This document shows positions 6,813 to 14,399 of a stretch of 17,945 nt of DNA, piece by piece. How positions within the stretch are numbered: the stretch's first letter is position 1; each line of letters begins with the position of its first letter. The stretch spans positions 1 to 17,945 of the forward strand of contig CAYGZQ010000018.1 in assembly GCA_964354375.1 (NCBI GenBank), given 5' to 3'. The notes under the pieces are model-generated. The model did not search any database. It was not told where the DNA came from and saw nothing but the letters and a program-made list of their open reading frames with translations. A program made the position numbers and the translations under genes. Source of the stretch: CAYGZQ01 sp964354375 [NCBI: uncultured Planctomycetota bacterium] (lineage in GTDB: Bacteria; JAJVIF01; JAPKYR01).

Positions 6813-8276
6813 CTAGGGAACACTCTCCGAGTACTTGACTACAAACAAGCCCTGAGCGCCGGACGGTTCCTCCGTCGCAGATCCTTCCGATGGATCGAAG
6901 TCGACCTTCGAGGCGAAAATCCCCGCAAGATAGATATCCCCGTTCGAGGTAGCGATACTTGTAACCCCGTCAAGACGCAGCCCGTCGATCGACATCCCCC
7001 ACGCGTAGGTTCCGTCGGGTTTGAGCTTGCTGACGAAGAAACCCTGTCCGGCCTGGGGACGTTTATCCGTCCCGTGCGTGGGATCAAGGTCGAATTCGGG
7101 GTGGGAACTCCCCGAGATCAAATCGCCTGCAACGTAGAGATCGCCCGATTCATCGCACGCAATGCAGGCCACGACCTGTCCGGTATCGGTGGTTACGGAC
7201 CTGAAGCTGTATACGAAATTCCCGACCGGATTGTCCTTTTCGATCAACTGAAAGCCCCTCTCGCCGTCGACACAAACCCCTTGGGGGGTCGTTCCTCCGA
7301 ACTGCTCCGTACCCGCCATGCCCAGATATATGTTGCCCGAGCCGTCCACGCAAATATCGCCGTTGAAAAGCCCTTCGAAGCTCCCGCTCCCGAAGTAGGT
7401 CCAGACGGGCAGTCCGTCGGAATCGAATTCAACAATCGCGGCGACCCTGAACTGCTCGATATCCGGACCGAATGTGCATCGCGGCAGCTTGATGTTCATG
7501 GTCCTCGTGAACACGAAAACATGGCCGTCGGTATCCCGGGCGCAGGAGAATATCGTGCCGGTCCAGGCGACCGACCAGACATATCTGCCTGACGGATCGA
7601 GCTTGGCCATCATCGAGCGGTCCGGGAAGTCGGGGGGAGGCGGTGAAGTCCAGTCGGTGTGCATCGACTGAATCGCGCTAGCATCGGGATCGGGAAGGAT
7701 GTCGCCAAGGTACGATCCGACGATTATCGGGTTGTCGTTCTTGTCGACGAACACGTTGGCCCAGACGGAGCTTGAGTCCGGCTCGCCCGACCACCTCTTG
7801 CTCCAAAGGATCTTGCCGTCGCGATCAAGCTTGACCAGAATCGCCTCGGTCTTGTTGCACAAAGGCGCGCCGGGCCTTGTAGAGGGGATCAGTGTCGCCA
7901 TCGTTACCGCCCCTGCCGCGTAGATGTCGCCCGACGAATCCGCGGCGATCGCGACTATCGACGGAGAGCCGTCGCTGTAGAGAGGGGCAAGGTCGGTTTC
8001 CCGCAGAAGATCGCCGGAGGGGCTGTATTTCCGGACAGTGTTGCAGGCCACGTATAATGAGCCCTCGGAATCCATGACGACGGGCACCCTCAGAGCGCCG
8101 TGCAGCAGGGAGGGTGCTGTGCCCGACGGCTGGACCGGGTCCGGGACCGCCCATGCTCGGACCCATCCAAAAGCGGGACCCCTGGTTTCCGTACCTGAAT
8201 CGGCTCGGCACGATGCGCAAGGAACGGCGAAATTGAGCACCAGGAAGAACGCCATGATTGCCGGCAATGTCTTCAT
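6813..8276 (-). CDS. Exported SBBP-type beta-propeller protein
   Basis: The 487-aa protein starts at ATG 8274–8276 with GAGGAGC about 5 bases upstream. It has a hydrophobic signal peptide (MKTLPAIMAFFLVLNFAVPCASC). The segment before Cys23 (C-A-S-C) is only a poor lipobox, so it may be a lipoprotein or cleaved by signal peptidase I after Ala25. The mature part has repeats of the form DSSGDIYAAG…ILVKLDRDGKILWSKRW and DIYLAGIFASKVDFDPSEG…GLFVVKYS, characteristic of SBBP beta-propeller repeats. I see about six or seven, consistent with one propeller. It lacks the N-terminal module of the three large lipoproteins. It follows the CMD-like gene by 43 bases and is probably in one transcript with it. 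Confidence 0.85.
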   Translation of the reverse strand: MKTLPAIMAFFLVLNFAVPCASCRADSGTETRGPAFGWVRAWAVPDPVQPSGTAPSLLHGALRVPVVMDSEGSLYVACNTVRKYSPSGDLLRETDLAPLYSDGSPSIVAIAADSSGDIYAAGAVTMATLIPSTRPGAPLCNKTEAILVKLDRDGKILWSKRWSGEPDSSSVWANVFVDKNDNPIIVGSYLGDILPDPDASAIQSMHTDWTSPPPPDFPDRSMMAKLDPSGRYVWSVAWTGTIFSCARDTDGHVFVFTRTMNIKLPRCTFGPDIEQFRVAAIVEFDSDGLPVWTYFGSGSFEGLFNGDICVDGSGNIYLGMAGTEQFGGTTPQGVCVDGERGFQLIEKDNPVGNFVYSFRSVTTDTGQVVACIACDESGDLYVAGDLISGSSHPEFDLDPTHGTDKRPQAGQGFFVSKLKPDGTYAWGMSIDGLRLDGVTSIATSNGDIYLAGIFASKVDFDPSEGSATEEPSGAQGLFVVKYSESVP

Positions 8277-8319
8277 GTCTTGCTCCTCGCAGTTCGCCCG
8301 CCTATTTGCGACCCGCCGA

Positions 8320-8697
8320 CTACTCGCCCGGTTCGGAGGTCTCCGCGGGACCTTCCCTCATGAGCTTGAGCGTCTGTACGGCACGTCTCAGGTGCGGCAT
8401 CACGACCGAGCCGCCAATGAGCAGCCCTATGCTCATCGTCTCCCAGATCTCTTCATCAGAAACGCCTAAGGTCATGCACTGTTTCAGGTGGTATGTCACG
8501 CAATCGTCGCAGCGCAGCACCATCGACGCGACCAGTCCGAGGAGCTCCTTCGTTCCTGCGGGCAAAGCCCCATCCTTGTAGGTCTGCGTATCGAGCGAAA
8601 AGAAGCGCTTGACCTCAATCGGCGCTTCTGACAGTATGATCTCGTTCATCTTGGAGCGGAAGTGATCGAACTGGTCAAGGGAATCATGTTGCGGCAT
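8320..8697 (-). CDS. Carboxymuconolactone decarboxylase-like (AhpD-fold) protein
   Basis: The 125-aa protein has the core of the CMD/AhpD family: ELLGLVASMVLRCDDCVTYH, with the redox pair C63-x-x-C66 and a His four residues later, then LGVSDEEIWETM and IGLLIGGSVVMPHLRRAV. Members with the CxxC-xxx-H arrangement are often thiol-dependent peroxidase partners (AhpD-like), while true gamma-carboxymuconolactone decarboxylases lack the CxxC. An antioxidant or disulfide role is therefore more likely. The substrate is unknown. The start ATG has only a weak purine tract (CGAGG) upstream. It is divergent from the GH3 gene and 43 bases ahead of the SBBP gene. Confidence 0.9.
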   Translation of the reverse strand: MPQHDSLDQFDHFRSKMNEIILSEAPIEVKRFFSLDTQTYKDGALPAGTKELLGLVASMVLRCDDCVTYHLKQCMTLGVSDEEIWETMSIGLLIGGSVVMPHLRRAVQTLKLMREGPAETSEPGE

Positions 8698-8755
8698 TTG
8701 TGGCCTCGGGAGGTTGATGGGGAGAAGGGTAAAGGATCGGCGGACCGATAAGCAA

Positions 8756-8808
8756 CCTCACCCCCTGGCCCCCTCTCCACAAGGTGGAGAGGGGGAACGG
8801 GGGTGAGG
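8756..8808. repeat. Dispersed CCTCACCCCC…GGGGGTGAGG palindrome
   Basis: Arms CCTCACCCCC (8756–8765) and GGGGGTGAGG (8799–8808) flank an inner stem CCCCCTCTCCAC/GTGGAGAGGGGG with an AA loop; only the TGG/AAC segment between the stems mismatches. Palindromes of this composition occur between genes in many unrelated bacteria. Its right arm contains the purine tract (GGTGAGG) that serves as Shine-Dalgarno for the GH3 start at 8817. Confidence 0.8.
8802..8808 (+). promoter_or_regulatory. GH3 ribosome binding site inside the palindrome
   Basis: GGTGAGG ends 8 bases before ATG 8817. This favours that ATG over the in-frame GTG at 8784, which lies within the palindrome and would add 11 low-complexity residues. 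In RNA the site pairs with CCTCACC at the left arm, so it could be occluded. Confidence 0.55.
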
Positions 8809-8816
8809 TGAGTCAA

Positions 8817-11012
8817 ATGACACCGAAAACTCCACTCTATCTTGACCCCGACAAGACAATCGACCGGCGAGTCGATGACCTCATATCGCGCATGACGCTC
8901 GAGGAGAAGGTCGGGCAGATGCTTCATCACGCCCCTGCGATCGAGCGCCTGGGCGTCCCCGAGTACAGCTGGTGGAACGAGTGCCTTCACGGCGTCGCGC
9001 GGACGCGTCGGAACTCCATTCCCGATGTTGCGACCGTCTTCCCGCAGGCGATCGGCATGGTGGCATCGTGGGATTTGCGCCTCTTCGAGAGGGTCGCGAT
9101 CGCGATATCCGACGAAGCGCGCGCGATCTATCACGAGGAGCAGAGGATAATCGCGGGAGGGGGTCGAAAGAAAGGATCTGGCCTTAAGGGGCTGACATAC
9201 TGGAGCCCGAACGTCAACATTTTCCGCGACCCGAGATGGGGACGGGGACAGGAGACGTACGGCGAGTGCCCGTACCTGATGAGCCGGTTCGGGGTGACGT
9301 TCGTGAAAGCGCTGCAGGGTGACGATCCGAAGTACTTGAAAATTGTGTCGACTCCGAAGCATTTCGCGGTGCACTCCGGCCCTGAAAACGAGAGGCATCG
9401 GTTCAACGCGGTCGTGAGCGAGAAGGATCTTTGGGAGACGTATCTTCCCGCGTTCGAGGCGTGCGTGAAGGAGGGCGGCGCGCATTCGGTCATGGGCGCG
9501 TACAATCGTCTCAACGGCGAGGCCTGCTGCGCGAGTCCCGGGCTGCTTGAGGAAATCCTCAGGAAGAAATGGGGCTTTCAGGGCTACGTTGTGTCCGACT
9601 GCTGGGCGATTGGCGACATCTTCAAGCATCATAAACTGGTGTCCACAAGGGAGGAGGCGTCGGCTGTCGCCGTGAAGGCCGGATGCGACCTCAATTGCGG
9701 AGAGTGCTATCCGAGCCTCGTTGAAGCTCATAGGCAGGGGCTTATCTCCGAGGAGGAAATCGACGTCGCGGTTAAACGGCTGTTCACTGCGCGTTTCAAG
9801 CTGGGGATGTTCGATCCGCCCCAGCGCGTGAGGTGGGCGCAGATTCCGTACTCGGTGGTTGATTGCGACGAGCATCGCGAGCTTGCGCGCGAGATGGCGC
9901 GAGAATCGATCGTGCTTCTCAAGAATGAGAACACTATGCTTCCGCTGGCAAAGGATTTGAAAGCGATCGCGGTGATCGGTCCGAACGCAGACGACAGTCT
10001 CGTCCTCAAGGGGAATTACTACGGGGACACTTCATACATCGTGACCCCTCTCGCCGGGATCATGAAGGCGGTATCCACGGAGACCAAGGTTCTCTACGCG
10101 AAAGGCTGCGCTCTCACGGGAGATTCGATAGAAGGGATCAGGTCGGCGGTCGAGGCTGCGGAGGAAGCTGACGTCGCGATCGTAGTCCTGGGGCTGTCGA
10201 ACGCGATCGAGGGTGAAGAGGGAGAGGGTACGGACGCGGATAGGAGGAATATCGATCTTCCGGGAATGCAGGAGGAACTCTTGAAGGCTGTGCACGCGAC
10301 CGGTACGCCGGTGGTGCTCGTGCTGTTGAGCGGGAGCGCGGTGGCGATCAACTGGGCGGACGAAAACGTGCCGGCGATCCTGGCGGCATGGTATCCGGGC
10401 GAGGAGGGCGGCAACGCGATCGCGGACGTGCTGTTCGGTGAATACAATCCTGCCGGAAGACTGCCGGTCACCTTCTATAAGTCGATCGAACAGATCCCGG
10501 CGTTCGAGGACTACAGGATGGACGGCAGGACTTATCGGTATTTCAGAGGGGAGCCGTTGTACCCGTTCGGGTACGGGCTCAGTTACGCTCAGTTCGAGTA
10601 CGGGAACCTTGAGATCCGTCCGAAAACCCATCCGGCCGGGAATCCGATGAGTGTGAAGGTCGATGTGCAGAACGTCGGCGACGTGCCGGGCGGCGAAGTG
10701 GTTCAGGTGTATATCCGGGATGAAGAGGCGAGCGCGCGGGTTCCGATAAGGCAGCTTGTCGGTTTCGAGCGAGTGTACCTCGAGCCCGGCGAGGTGAGAA
10801 CGGTCGAGTTAGTGGTCTCACCGTACTGGATGGCGGTTGTGACAGATGAGGGAAAGCGCGTGGTCGAGCCCGGATGGTTCGAGGTGTCAGTGGGAGGAGT
10901 GCAGCCCGGATGGGAGACTAAGGCGAAAACAACTGGGGTTGTTACGGGTCGTTTCGAGGTGGTGGGGCAGAAGAGTTTCGATACGAGACACGAGGAGAGG
11001 ACAGATGCTTGA
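8817..11012 (+). CDS. Glycoside hydrolase family 3 (beta-xylosidase/beta-glucosidase type), cytoplasmic
   Basis: From the ATG at 8817 the protein is 731 aa with the three-part GH3 layout: an N-terminal TIM-barrel (to about residue 330, with TYWSPNVNIFRDPRWGRGQETYGECP), an alpha/beta sandwich (from ARESIVLLKNENTMLPL), and a C-terminal Fn3-like domain (VDVQNVGDVPGGEVVQVYI). The nucleophile is Asp261 in GYVVSDCWAIGD, and the substrate-binding KHF motif is at 181–183. Residues around IEGEEGEGTDADRRNIDLP probably include the acid/base Glu. The SDC context and ATVFPQAIGMVASWD segment are typical of the xylosidase-like branch, though substrate cannot be fixed from sequence. There is no signal peptide and no PA14 insert, so it acts on imported oligosaccharides. 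It overlaps the nitroreductase gene by 8 bases. Confidence 0.93.
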   Translation: MTPKTPLYLDPDKTIDRRVDDLISRMTLEEKVGQMLHHAPAIERLGVPEYSWWNECLHGVARTRRNSIPDVATVFPQAIGMVASWDLRLFERVAIAISDEARAIYHEEQRIIAGGGRKKGSGLKGLTYWSPNVNIFRDPRWGRGQETYGECPYLMSRFGVTFVKALQGDDPKYLKIVSTPKHFAVHSGPENERHRFNAVVSEKDLWETYLPAFEACVKEGGAHSVMGAYNRLNGEACCASPGLLEEILRKKWGFQGYVVSDCWAIGDIFKHHKLVSTREEASAVAVKAGCDLNCGECYPSLVEAHRQGLISEEEIDVAVKRLFTARFKLGMFDPPQRVRWAQIPYSVVDCDEHRELAREMARESIVLLKNENTMLPLAKDLKAIAVIGPNADDSLVLKGNYYGDTSYIVTPLAGIMKAVSTETKVLYAKGCALTGDSIEGIRSAVEAAEEADVAIVVLGLSNAIEGEEGEGTDADRRNIDLPGMQEELLKAVHATGTPVVLVLLSGSAVAINWADENVPAILAAWYPGEEGGNAIADVLFGEYNPAGRLPVTFYKSIEQIPAFEDYRMDGRTYRYFRGEPLYPFGYGLSYAQFEYGNLEIRPKTHPAGNPMSVKVDVQNVGDVPGGEVVQVYIRDEEASARVPIRQLVGFERVYLEPGEVRTVELVVSPYWMAVVTDEGKRVVEPGWFEVSVGGVQPGWETKAKTTGVVTGRFEVVGQKSFDTRHEERTDA

Positions 11013-11610
11013 GAAACCAGCGAAGACGAGCGTGCCGGTGAACGACATCATCGCGAGACGATGGAGCGGAAGGGCATTCGACGAGAACAGGAAAGTCGAG
11101 AGACAGCAGTTGATCGCGATACTCGAGGCAGCGAGATGGGCGCCGTCCTGCTATGGCGATCAGCCGTGGCGGTACATCGTCTGGGTCCGCAGCGAGAACG
11201 AGGAACTCTGGCGGAAGGCTTTCGACTGCCTGTCGCCTTTCAATCAGGGCTGGGCGTCAAGAGCTCCCGTTCTGATCGCCTCTCTTGCCGGGAGCAAGTT
11301 CAGACACAACGGTCAGGCAAATCGCTGGGGACAGCACGACACCGGCGCTGCGAGCGAAAACCTGTGCCTCGAAGCCGTCTCGCAGGGTCTTATGGCCCAC
11401 CAGATGGGGGGATTCGAGCCGGATAAGCTCAGGGCTGCGTTCAAGATACCGGCGGAATACACACCGATGTCGATGATTGCGGTCGGTTGGCCGATGGAAG
11501 ACAAAGAAGTCAGGGACCTCCCCACCGAACGTAGAGACAGCGAGCTCCAGGAGAGGGAGAGGTTGCCGCTGAAGGAGTTGGCCTTTGACGGCGAATGGGG
11601 GAAGGGGTAG
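11005..11610 (+). CDS. Nitroreductase-family flavoprotein
   Basis: This 201-aa protein starts at ATG 11005, inside the last codons of the GH3 gene, with AGGAGAGG just upstream; this predicts translational coupling. Motifs are RRWSGRAFD near residues 18–26 (FMN phosphate contact), AARWAPSCYGDQPWRYIV, and GAASENLCLEAVSQGLMAHQMGGF, followed by IPAEYTPMSMIAVGWP. All are typical of NAD(P)H-dependent FMN nitroreductases. The fold and cofactor are secure, but the substrate is not. A longer open frame from 10846 exists but has no ribosome site and covers the GH3 Fn3 domain, so I reject it. Pairing with a glycosidase has no known pathway meaning and may be incidental. Confidence 0.92.
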   Translation: MLEKPAKTSVPVNDIIARRWSGRAFDENRKVERQQLIAILEAARWAPSCYGDQPWRYIVWVRSENEELWRKAFDCLSPFNQGWASRAPVLIASLAGSKFRHNGQANRWGQHDTGAASENLCLEAVSQGLMAHQMGGFEPDKLRAAFKIPAEYTPMSMIAVGWPMEDKEVRDLPTERRDSELQERERLPLKELAFDGEWGKG

Positions 11611-11636
11611 CTGCGGCTTTTATCTGTGCCGACCGC

Positions 11637-11751
11637 GTGCCGAGCACGTCTCGTGCTTCGGTGACGGAGCGAATGCGTCCCGCATTTCGCCGCTCCCCGC
11701 GACTCGAGACGAGTCTGCTCCGTAGCCCGAAGCACGAGACGTGCTCGGCAC
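11637..11751. repeat. 115-bp cruciform-forming palindrome
   Basis: Perfect 25-base inverted arms (11637–11661 beginning GTGCCGAGCACGTC; 11727–11751 ending GTGCTCGGCAC) enclose a second stem (ACGGAGC with GCTCCGT). Inside that are two small hairpins: CGAATGCG paired with CGCATTTCG (one bulge) and GACTCG-AGA-CGAGTC. The predicted fold is a four-way junction. A nearby partial copy of the end (GTGCCGAC, 11626–11633) precedes it. It starts 26 bases after the nitroreductase stop. It carries no ORF and looks like a non-autonomous dispersed element, or possibly a structured 3'-end element. Confidence 0.75.
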
Positions 11752-11783
11752 GAAGGCTGGCAATGCATTTACCGGGATGCACG

Positions 11784-11815
11784 AATAAAAAAACCCCGGC
11801 GAATGCGTCGCCGGG
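11784..11815 (-). terminator. Rho-independent terminator of the flotillin operon
   Basis: On the minus strand an 8-bp perfect stem (CCCGGCGA with TCGCCGGG), a five-base loop, and GTTTTTTTATT follow the flotillin stop codon by 25 bases. There is no T-tract on the plus strand, so it works only for the minus strand. Confidence 0.93.
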
Positions 11816-11840
11816 CTATACTTCAGGTATTTCAAAGCAC

Positions 11841-13382
11841 TTACTTCGATGAGCCCTTCACGGGCTTCTCTTCGTCGGGATTTGTCCAGCCCTTGTCCTT
11901 GAACATGCCCTGCCTGATCGCGGGGATGTTCTTGAGGAGCGTTGCCATGTCCACCCCGGTGAGACTCTCGATAACCGGAGGTATCTGCGCGATGATCTCT
12001 GTGACGTCCTTCGTTATCCTGCTCGCGCCTGCGCCTCCGGACTGGCCGTCGCCGCCGCCCGTGTTGATGATAACGATCCTGTCGGTGCGGGAGAGAGGCT
12101 CCGCGATCGCGCGCGCGATCTCGGGGATTTTCTCAATGAACATCTGGGCAATGGCCGCCTCGTTATACTGCCGCCACGATTCCGCCTTCTTCTCCATCGC
12201 CTGCGCTTCCGCGAAGCCCTGTGCCTTGATGACGTCCGCCTGTGCGAAACCTCTTGCCCTGTTCGCCTCGGCTTCCGCCTCACCGGTTTTCTGGACGACC
12301 TCGGCCTGAGCGAAGCCTTTCAGCTTGATGGCCGACCCCGCGCCGTCTGCCTCGGTCTGCAATTTGTACTTCTCGGCGTCCGCGAGAGTCTGGACCTTGT
12401 ATTTCTCGGCCTCGGCGGGCTTCTCGATCGTTGCGGTGAGCTCGCGCTGCTTGCGCTGGATTTCCTTGTCCTGGACCTCGATACGCTTCTCGCGCTCGAC
12501 GATGTCGACCTCGATCTCTCGGGCCTTGACGAGCTGAGCGGTCTCGAATCTCTGCAGGTCGTAGGCGAGGTCGGCTTTCGCCTTCTGCTGGTTGACGGAG
12601 GCCGTATACTCAGCGACCCTCATCTGGTAGTTCCGCTCGGCCTCGGCGACCTTGGTGTCCGCGATGAACTTGGCCTGCTGTCCTTCCTGGTACGCCTCGG
12701 CCGATTTGATCGTGGAGTCTCTGTCGGCCTCCGCCTGACCGATCGTGGCGTCCCTCTTGACCTGTGCCGTGCGAGGTTTGCCGAGAGCGTCGAGGTAGCC
12801 CTGGCTGTCGCGAATGTCGCGGATGGTGAAGGAGACGATGGTGAGGCCCATGTTTGCGAGGTCGGAGCTCGCGACCTCCTGCACCTTCGCCGCAAATGCA
12901 TCGCGGTTCGAATAGGCCTCCTCGACGGTCAGGGTGCCGAGAATCGCTCGGAGGTGGCCCTCCACCGTCTGGAGAGCGATGTCGCGGATCTGGTTGATCC
13001 CCATCGAAAGGAATTGCTCCGCGGCCGTGGCGATGGAGATGTCGTCACCCTTGATCTTGATCTGGGCAACGCCGTCCACGATGATGGGGACGCCTTTCGA
13101 GGTGTAAACCTCGGGCGTCCGCACATCCAGCGTCATCAACTCGAGCGATAGGCGGTCGACGCGTTCAAACACCGGCCAGACGAACGTGCGTCCGCCCTTC
13201 AGCATTCGGAAGCCGACCAGGAACCTGCTACCGTCCTGCCGCTTGATCCATCGTCTTCGCCCTGAGATGACAAGGACCTCATTGGGTCCCGCCTTCATCA
13301 TGTTATGGGCGACCAGCCATACCAGAAGGAAAAAGATGACAAGAATGCCGATCACTACAAAACCTATTGGACCTGCTTGCAT
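11841..13382 (-). CDS. floT: Flotillin-family (SPFH) membrane scaffold protein
   Basis: The protein is 513 aa from the second of two close ATGs; the first (13388) directly abuts the Shine-Dalgarno AAGGAGG (13389–13395), while the second has 6-base spacing. It has an N-terminal transmembrane or hairpin segment (IGFVVIGILVIFFLLVWLVA), an SPFH domain (about residues 35–205, with KGVPIIVDGVAQIKIKG and GHLRAILGTLTVEEAYSNRDAFA), then a long Ala/Glu/Lys-rich coiled coil with repeated EAEKYK and GFAQAEV units, and a short tail. Flotillins organise membrane microdomains. The gene follows an nfeD-like gene on the same strand, as in Bacillus yuaF-floT, which supports the floT-type assignment. The length is typical. 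Confidence 0.93.
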   Translation of the reverse strand: MQAGPIGFVVIGILVIFFLLVWLVAHNMMKAGPNEVLVISGRRRWIKRQDGSRFLVGFRMLKGGRTFVWPVFERVDRLSLELMTLDVRTPEVYTSKGVPIIVDGVAQIKIKGDDISIATAAEQFLSMGINQIRDIALQTVEGHLRAILGTLTVEEAYSNRDAFAAKVQEVASSDLANMGLTIVSFTIRDIRDSQGYLDALGKPRTAQVKRDATIGQAEADRDSTIKSAEAYQEGQQAKFIADTKVAEAERNYQMRVAEYTASVNQQKAKADLAYDLQRFETAQLVKAREIEVDIVEREKRIEVQDKEIQRKQRELTATIEKPAEAEKYKVQTLADAEKYKLQTEADGAGSAIKLKGFAQAEVVQKTGEAEAEANRARGFAQADVIKAQGFAEAQAMEKKAESWRQYNEAAIAQMFIEKIPEIARAIAEPLSRTDRIVIINTGGGDGQSGGAGASRITKDVTEIIAQIPPVIESLTGVDMATLLKNIPAIRQGMFKDKGWTNPDEEKPVKGSSK

Positions 13383-13388
13383 ATCCAT

Positions 13389-13395
13389 CCTCCTT
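13389..13395 (-). promoter_or_regulatory. Flotillin ribosome binding site
   Basis: AAGGAGG on the minus strand touches the first ATG (13386–13388) with no spacer, but lies 6 bases from the next in-frame ATG (13380–13382). This decides the start in favour of the downstream ATG. Confidence 0.75.
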
Positions 13396-13509
13396 GTGAG
13401 ATTCCTCTTCTTTCGAGCAAGCTATGCATCTGTATTCAAGAAACTAAGAAATGACTTTCAAGGTGAAATCCGCCACTGAAGGCGGGTATCCGGGCCATCG
13501 ACGCCCAGG

Positions 13510-14214
13510 TCAGATGGGGCTGTCGTCAACCTTATCCTCCGGGGGCTGTTCCGCTTCTTCCGGGGCAATTTCCTTGACGTAGCAGGTGCTTCCCACGAGT
13601 CGCCAGATTTTGACAGGGCGTCCCTTGGTGATGGTTTTCCCGTCGAGAGACCTTGCGGGAGAGCTGTAGCGGCTCCCGCGAGAGTTGTAAGCCACTTCGC
13701 CCGTACCGTCCTCGACAATGGGCGTGATGACCTCGGCGGTCACCCCTATCGCTTCGACAGCCCTGGCTTCGGATGAGACGTTCGACTTGTTGATCAGGTA
13801 CATCAGGTAGTAAATGCCGAAAGAGAGGACAAACCCGACGGGCAGTGCGATAAGCAGCGTGGCCCACGGTCCCGCCCAGTCGGCGAGTCCCATGTAATGG
13901 CCTATGAGGCCGCCGCCCCCGAACCCCCCGATAAAAGCCGCTATGGTGATCGGGGAGAGGGGGCTCAGAGCTATCTCGCCGCCGCTATGGAAGGTGTCGG
14001 CGGCTCCGAGGTCCCCGGCATGACCACCCCCCGTATCGACTCCGTGTCCCCCTGACAGGCCGATATCGTGTCCGCCTGAGAAATCTCCACCGTGTCCGCC
14101 GGCCCCGCCCAGGTCATGCGCCCCGCCGATATCGCCGAATCCCGCCATGACGGCGCTGATGACCGAGAAGCCCAGGCCGACGAGGAACAATATCCAATAG
14201 ATGGTCAATGACAT
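13510..14214 (-). CDS. NfeD/YuaF-like membrane protein with a His-Gly octarepeat linker
   Basis: The 234-aa protein starts at ATG 14212–14214 with GGGAGG 6 bases upstream. It has TM1 at residues about 4–24 and two more membrane segments at about 86–106 and 114–138. A C-terminal soluble part (about 145–215, EAIGVTAEVITPIVEDGTGEVAYNSRG…KGRPVKIWRLVGSTCYVKEI) fits the OB-fold of NfeD proteins. NfeD partners of flotillin are membrane-anchored OB-fold proteins, and the next gene here is a flotillin (127 bases downstream). The loop between TM1 and TM2 is unusual: His33, 41, 49, 57 and 65 recur every eight residues in a Gly/Asp-rich sequence, suggesting metal binding. Confidence 0.87.
   Translation of the reverse strand: MSLTIYWILFLVGLGFSVISAVMAGFGDIGGAHDLGGAGGHGGDFSGGHDIGLSGGHGVDTGGGHAGDLGAADTFHSGGEIALSPLSPITIAAFIGGFGGGGLIGHYMGLADWAGPWATLLIALPVGFVLSFGIYYLMYLINKSNVSSEARAVEAIGVTAEVITPIVEDGTGEVAYNSRGSRYSSPARSLDGKTITKGRPVKIWRLVGSTCYVKEIAPEEAEQPPEDKVDDSPI
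13999..14118 (-). repeat. 24-bp coding repeat giving five His-initiated octapeptides
   Basis: Within the NfeD-like gene the octads are HDLGGAGG, HGGDFSGG, HDIGLSGG, HGVDTGGG and HAGDLGAA (residues 33–72). His is strictly every eighth residue and Asp alternates between positions 2 and 4. Another His lies slightly out of register at 76. Confidence 0.85.
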
Positions 14215-14293
14215 GGACGACCTCCCACAGGTGGCCCGTCGCTCATTTCCTTCGGGCGGATTAAATCTTACTCAAAGACGGAATGAATCCGCA

Positions 14294-14302
14294 ATTATAG
14301 CA
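14294..14302 (-). promoter_or_regulatory. Extended -10 promoter of the nfeD–floT operon
   Basis: On the minus strand TGC-TATAAT is a perfect -10 hexamer (14294–14299) with the TGn extension (14300–14302). No good -35 lies at the normal distance, as is usual for extended -10 promoters. Transcription should start near 14287, giving a leader of about 73 bases. Confidence 0.75.
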
Positions 14303-14399
14303 CCGAAGGTCGACTCAAGGAATGGACGGACAGGGAAGGGTTTGGTTGCGGCGAAAGACGCATTTTCCGGGCACCGGCTTTGGGGGGGAATCGGCAGCC

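Noticed and set aside
6672-7592. Plus-strand open frame (about 306 codons) opposite the SBBP gene
   Set aside because: It runs through the 47-nt hairpin element and is antisense to well-formed SBBP repeats, with no family resemblance.
8646-9875. Long minus-strand open frame (about 409 codons) opposite the GH3 gene
   Set aside because: It lies antisense to clear GH3 coding sequence, spans the divergent intergenic palindrome and overlaps the CMD-like gene. Its product is Arg/His/Pro-rich with no recognisable domain, typical of a GC-rich antisense shadow.
10846-11004. Upstream extension of the nitroreductase to 10846
   Set aside because: It would overlap the conserved GH3 Fn3 domain, lacks a ribosome site, and the nitroreductase family N-terminus fits the ATG at 11005.
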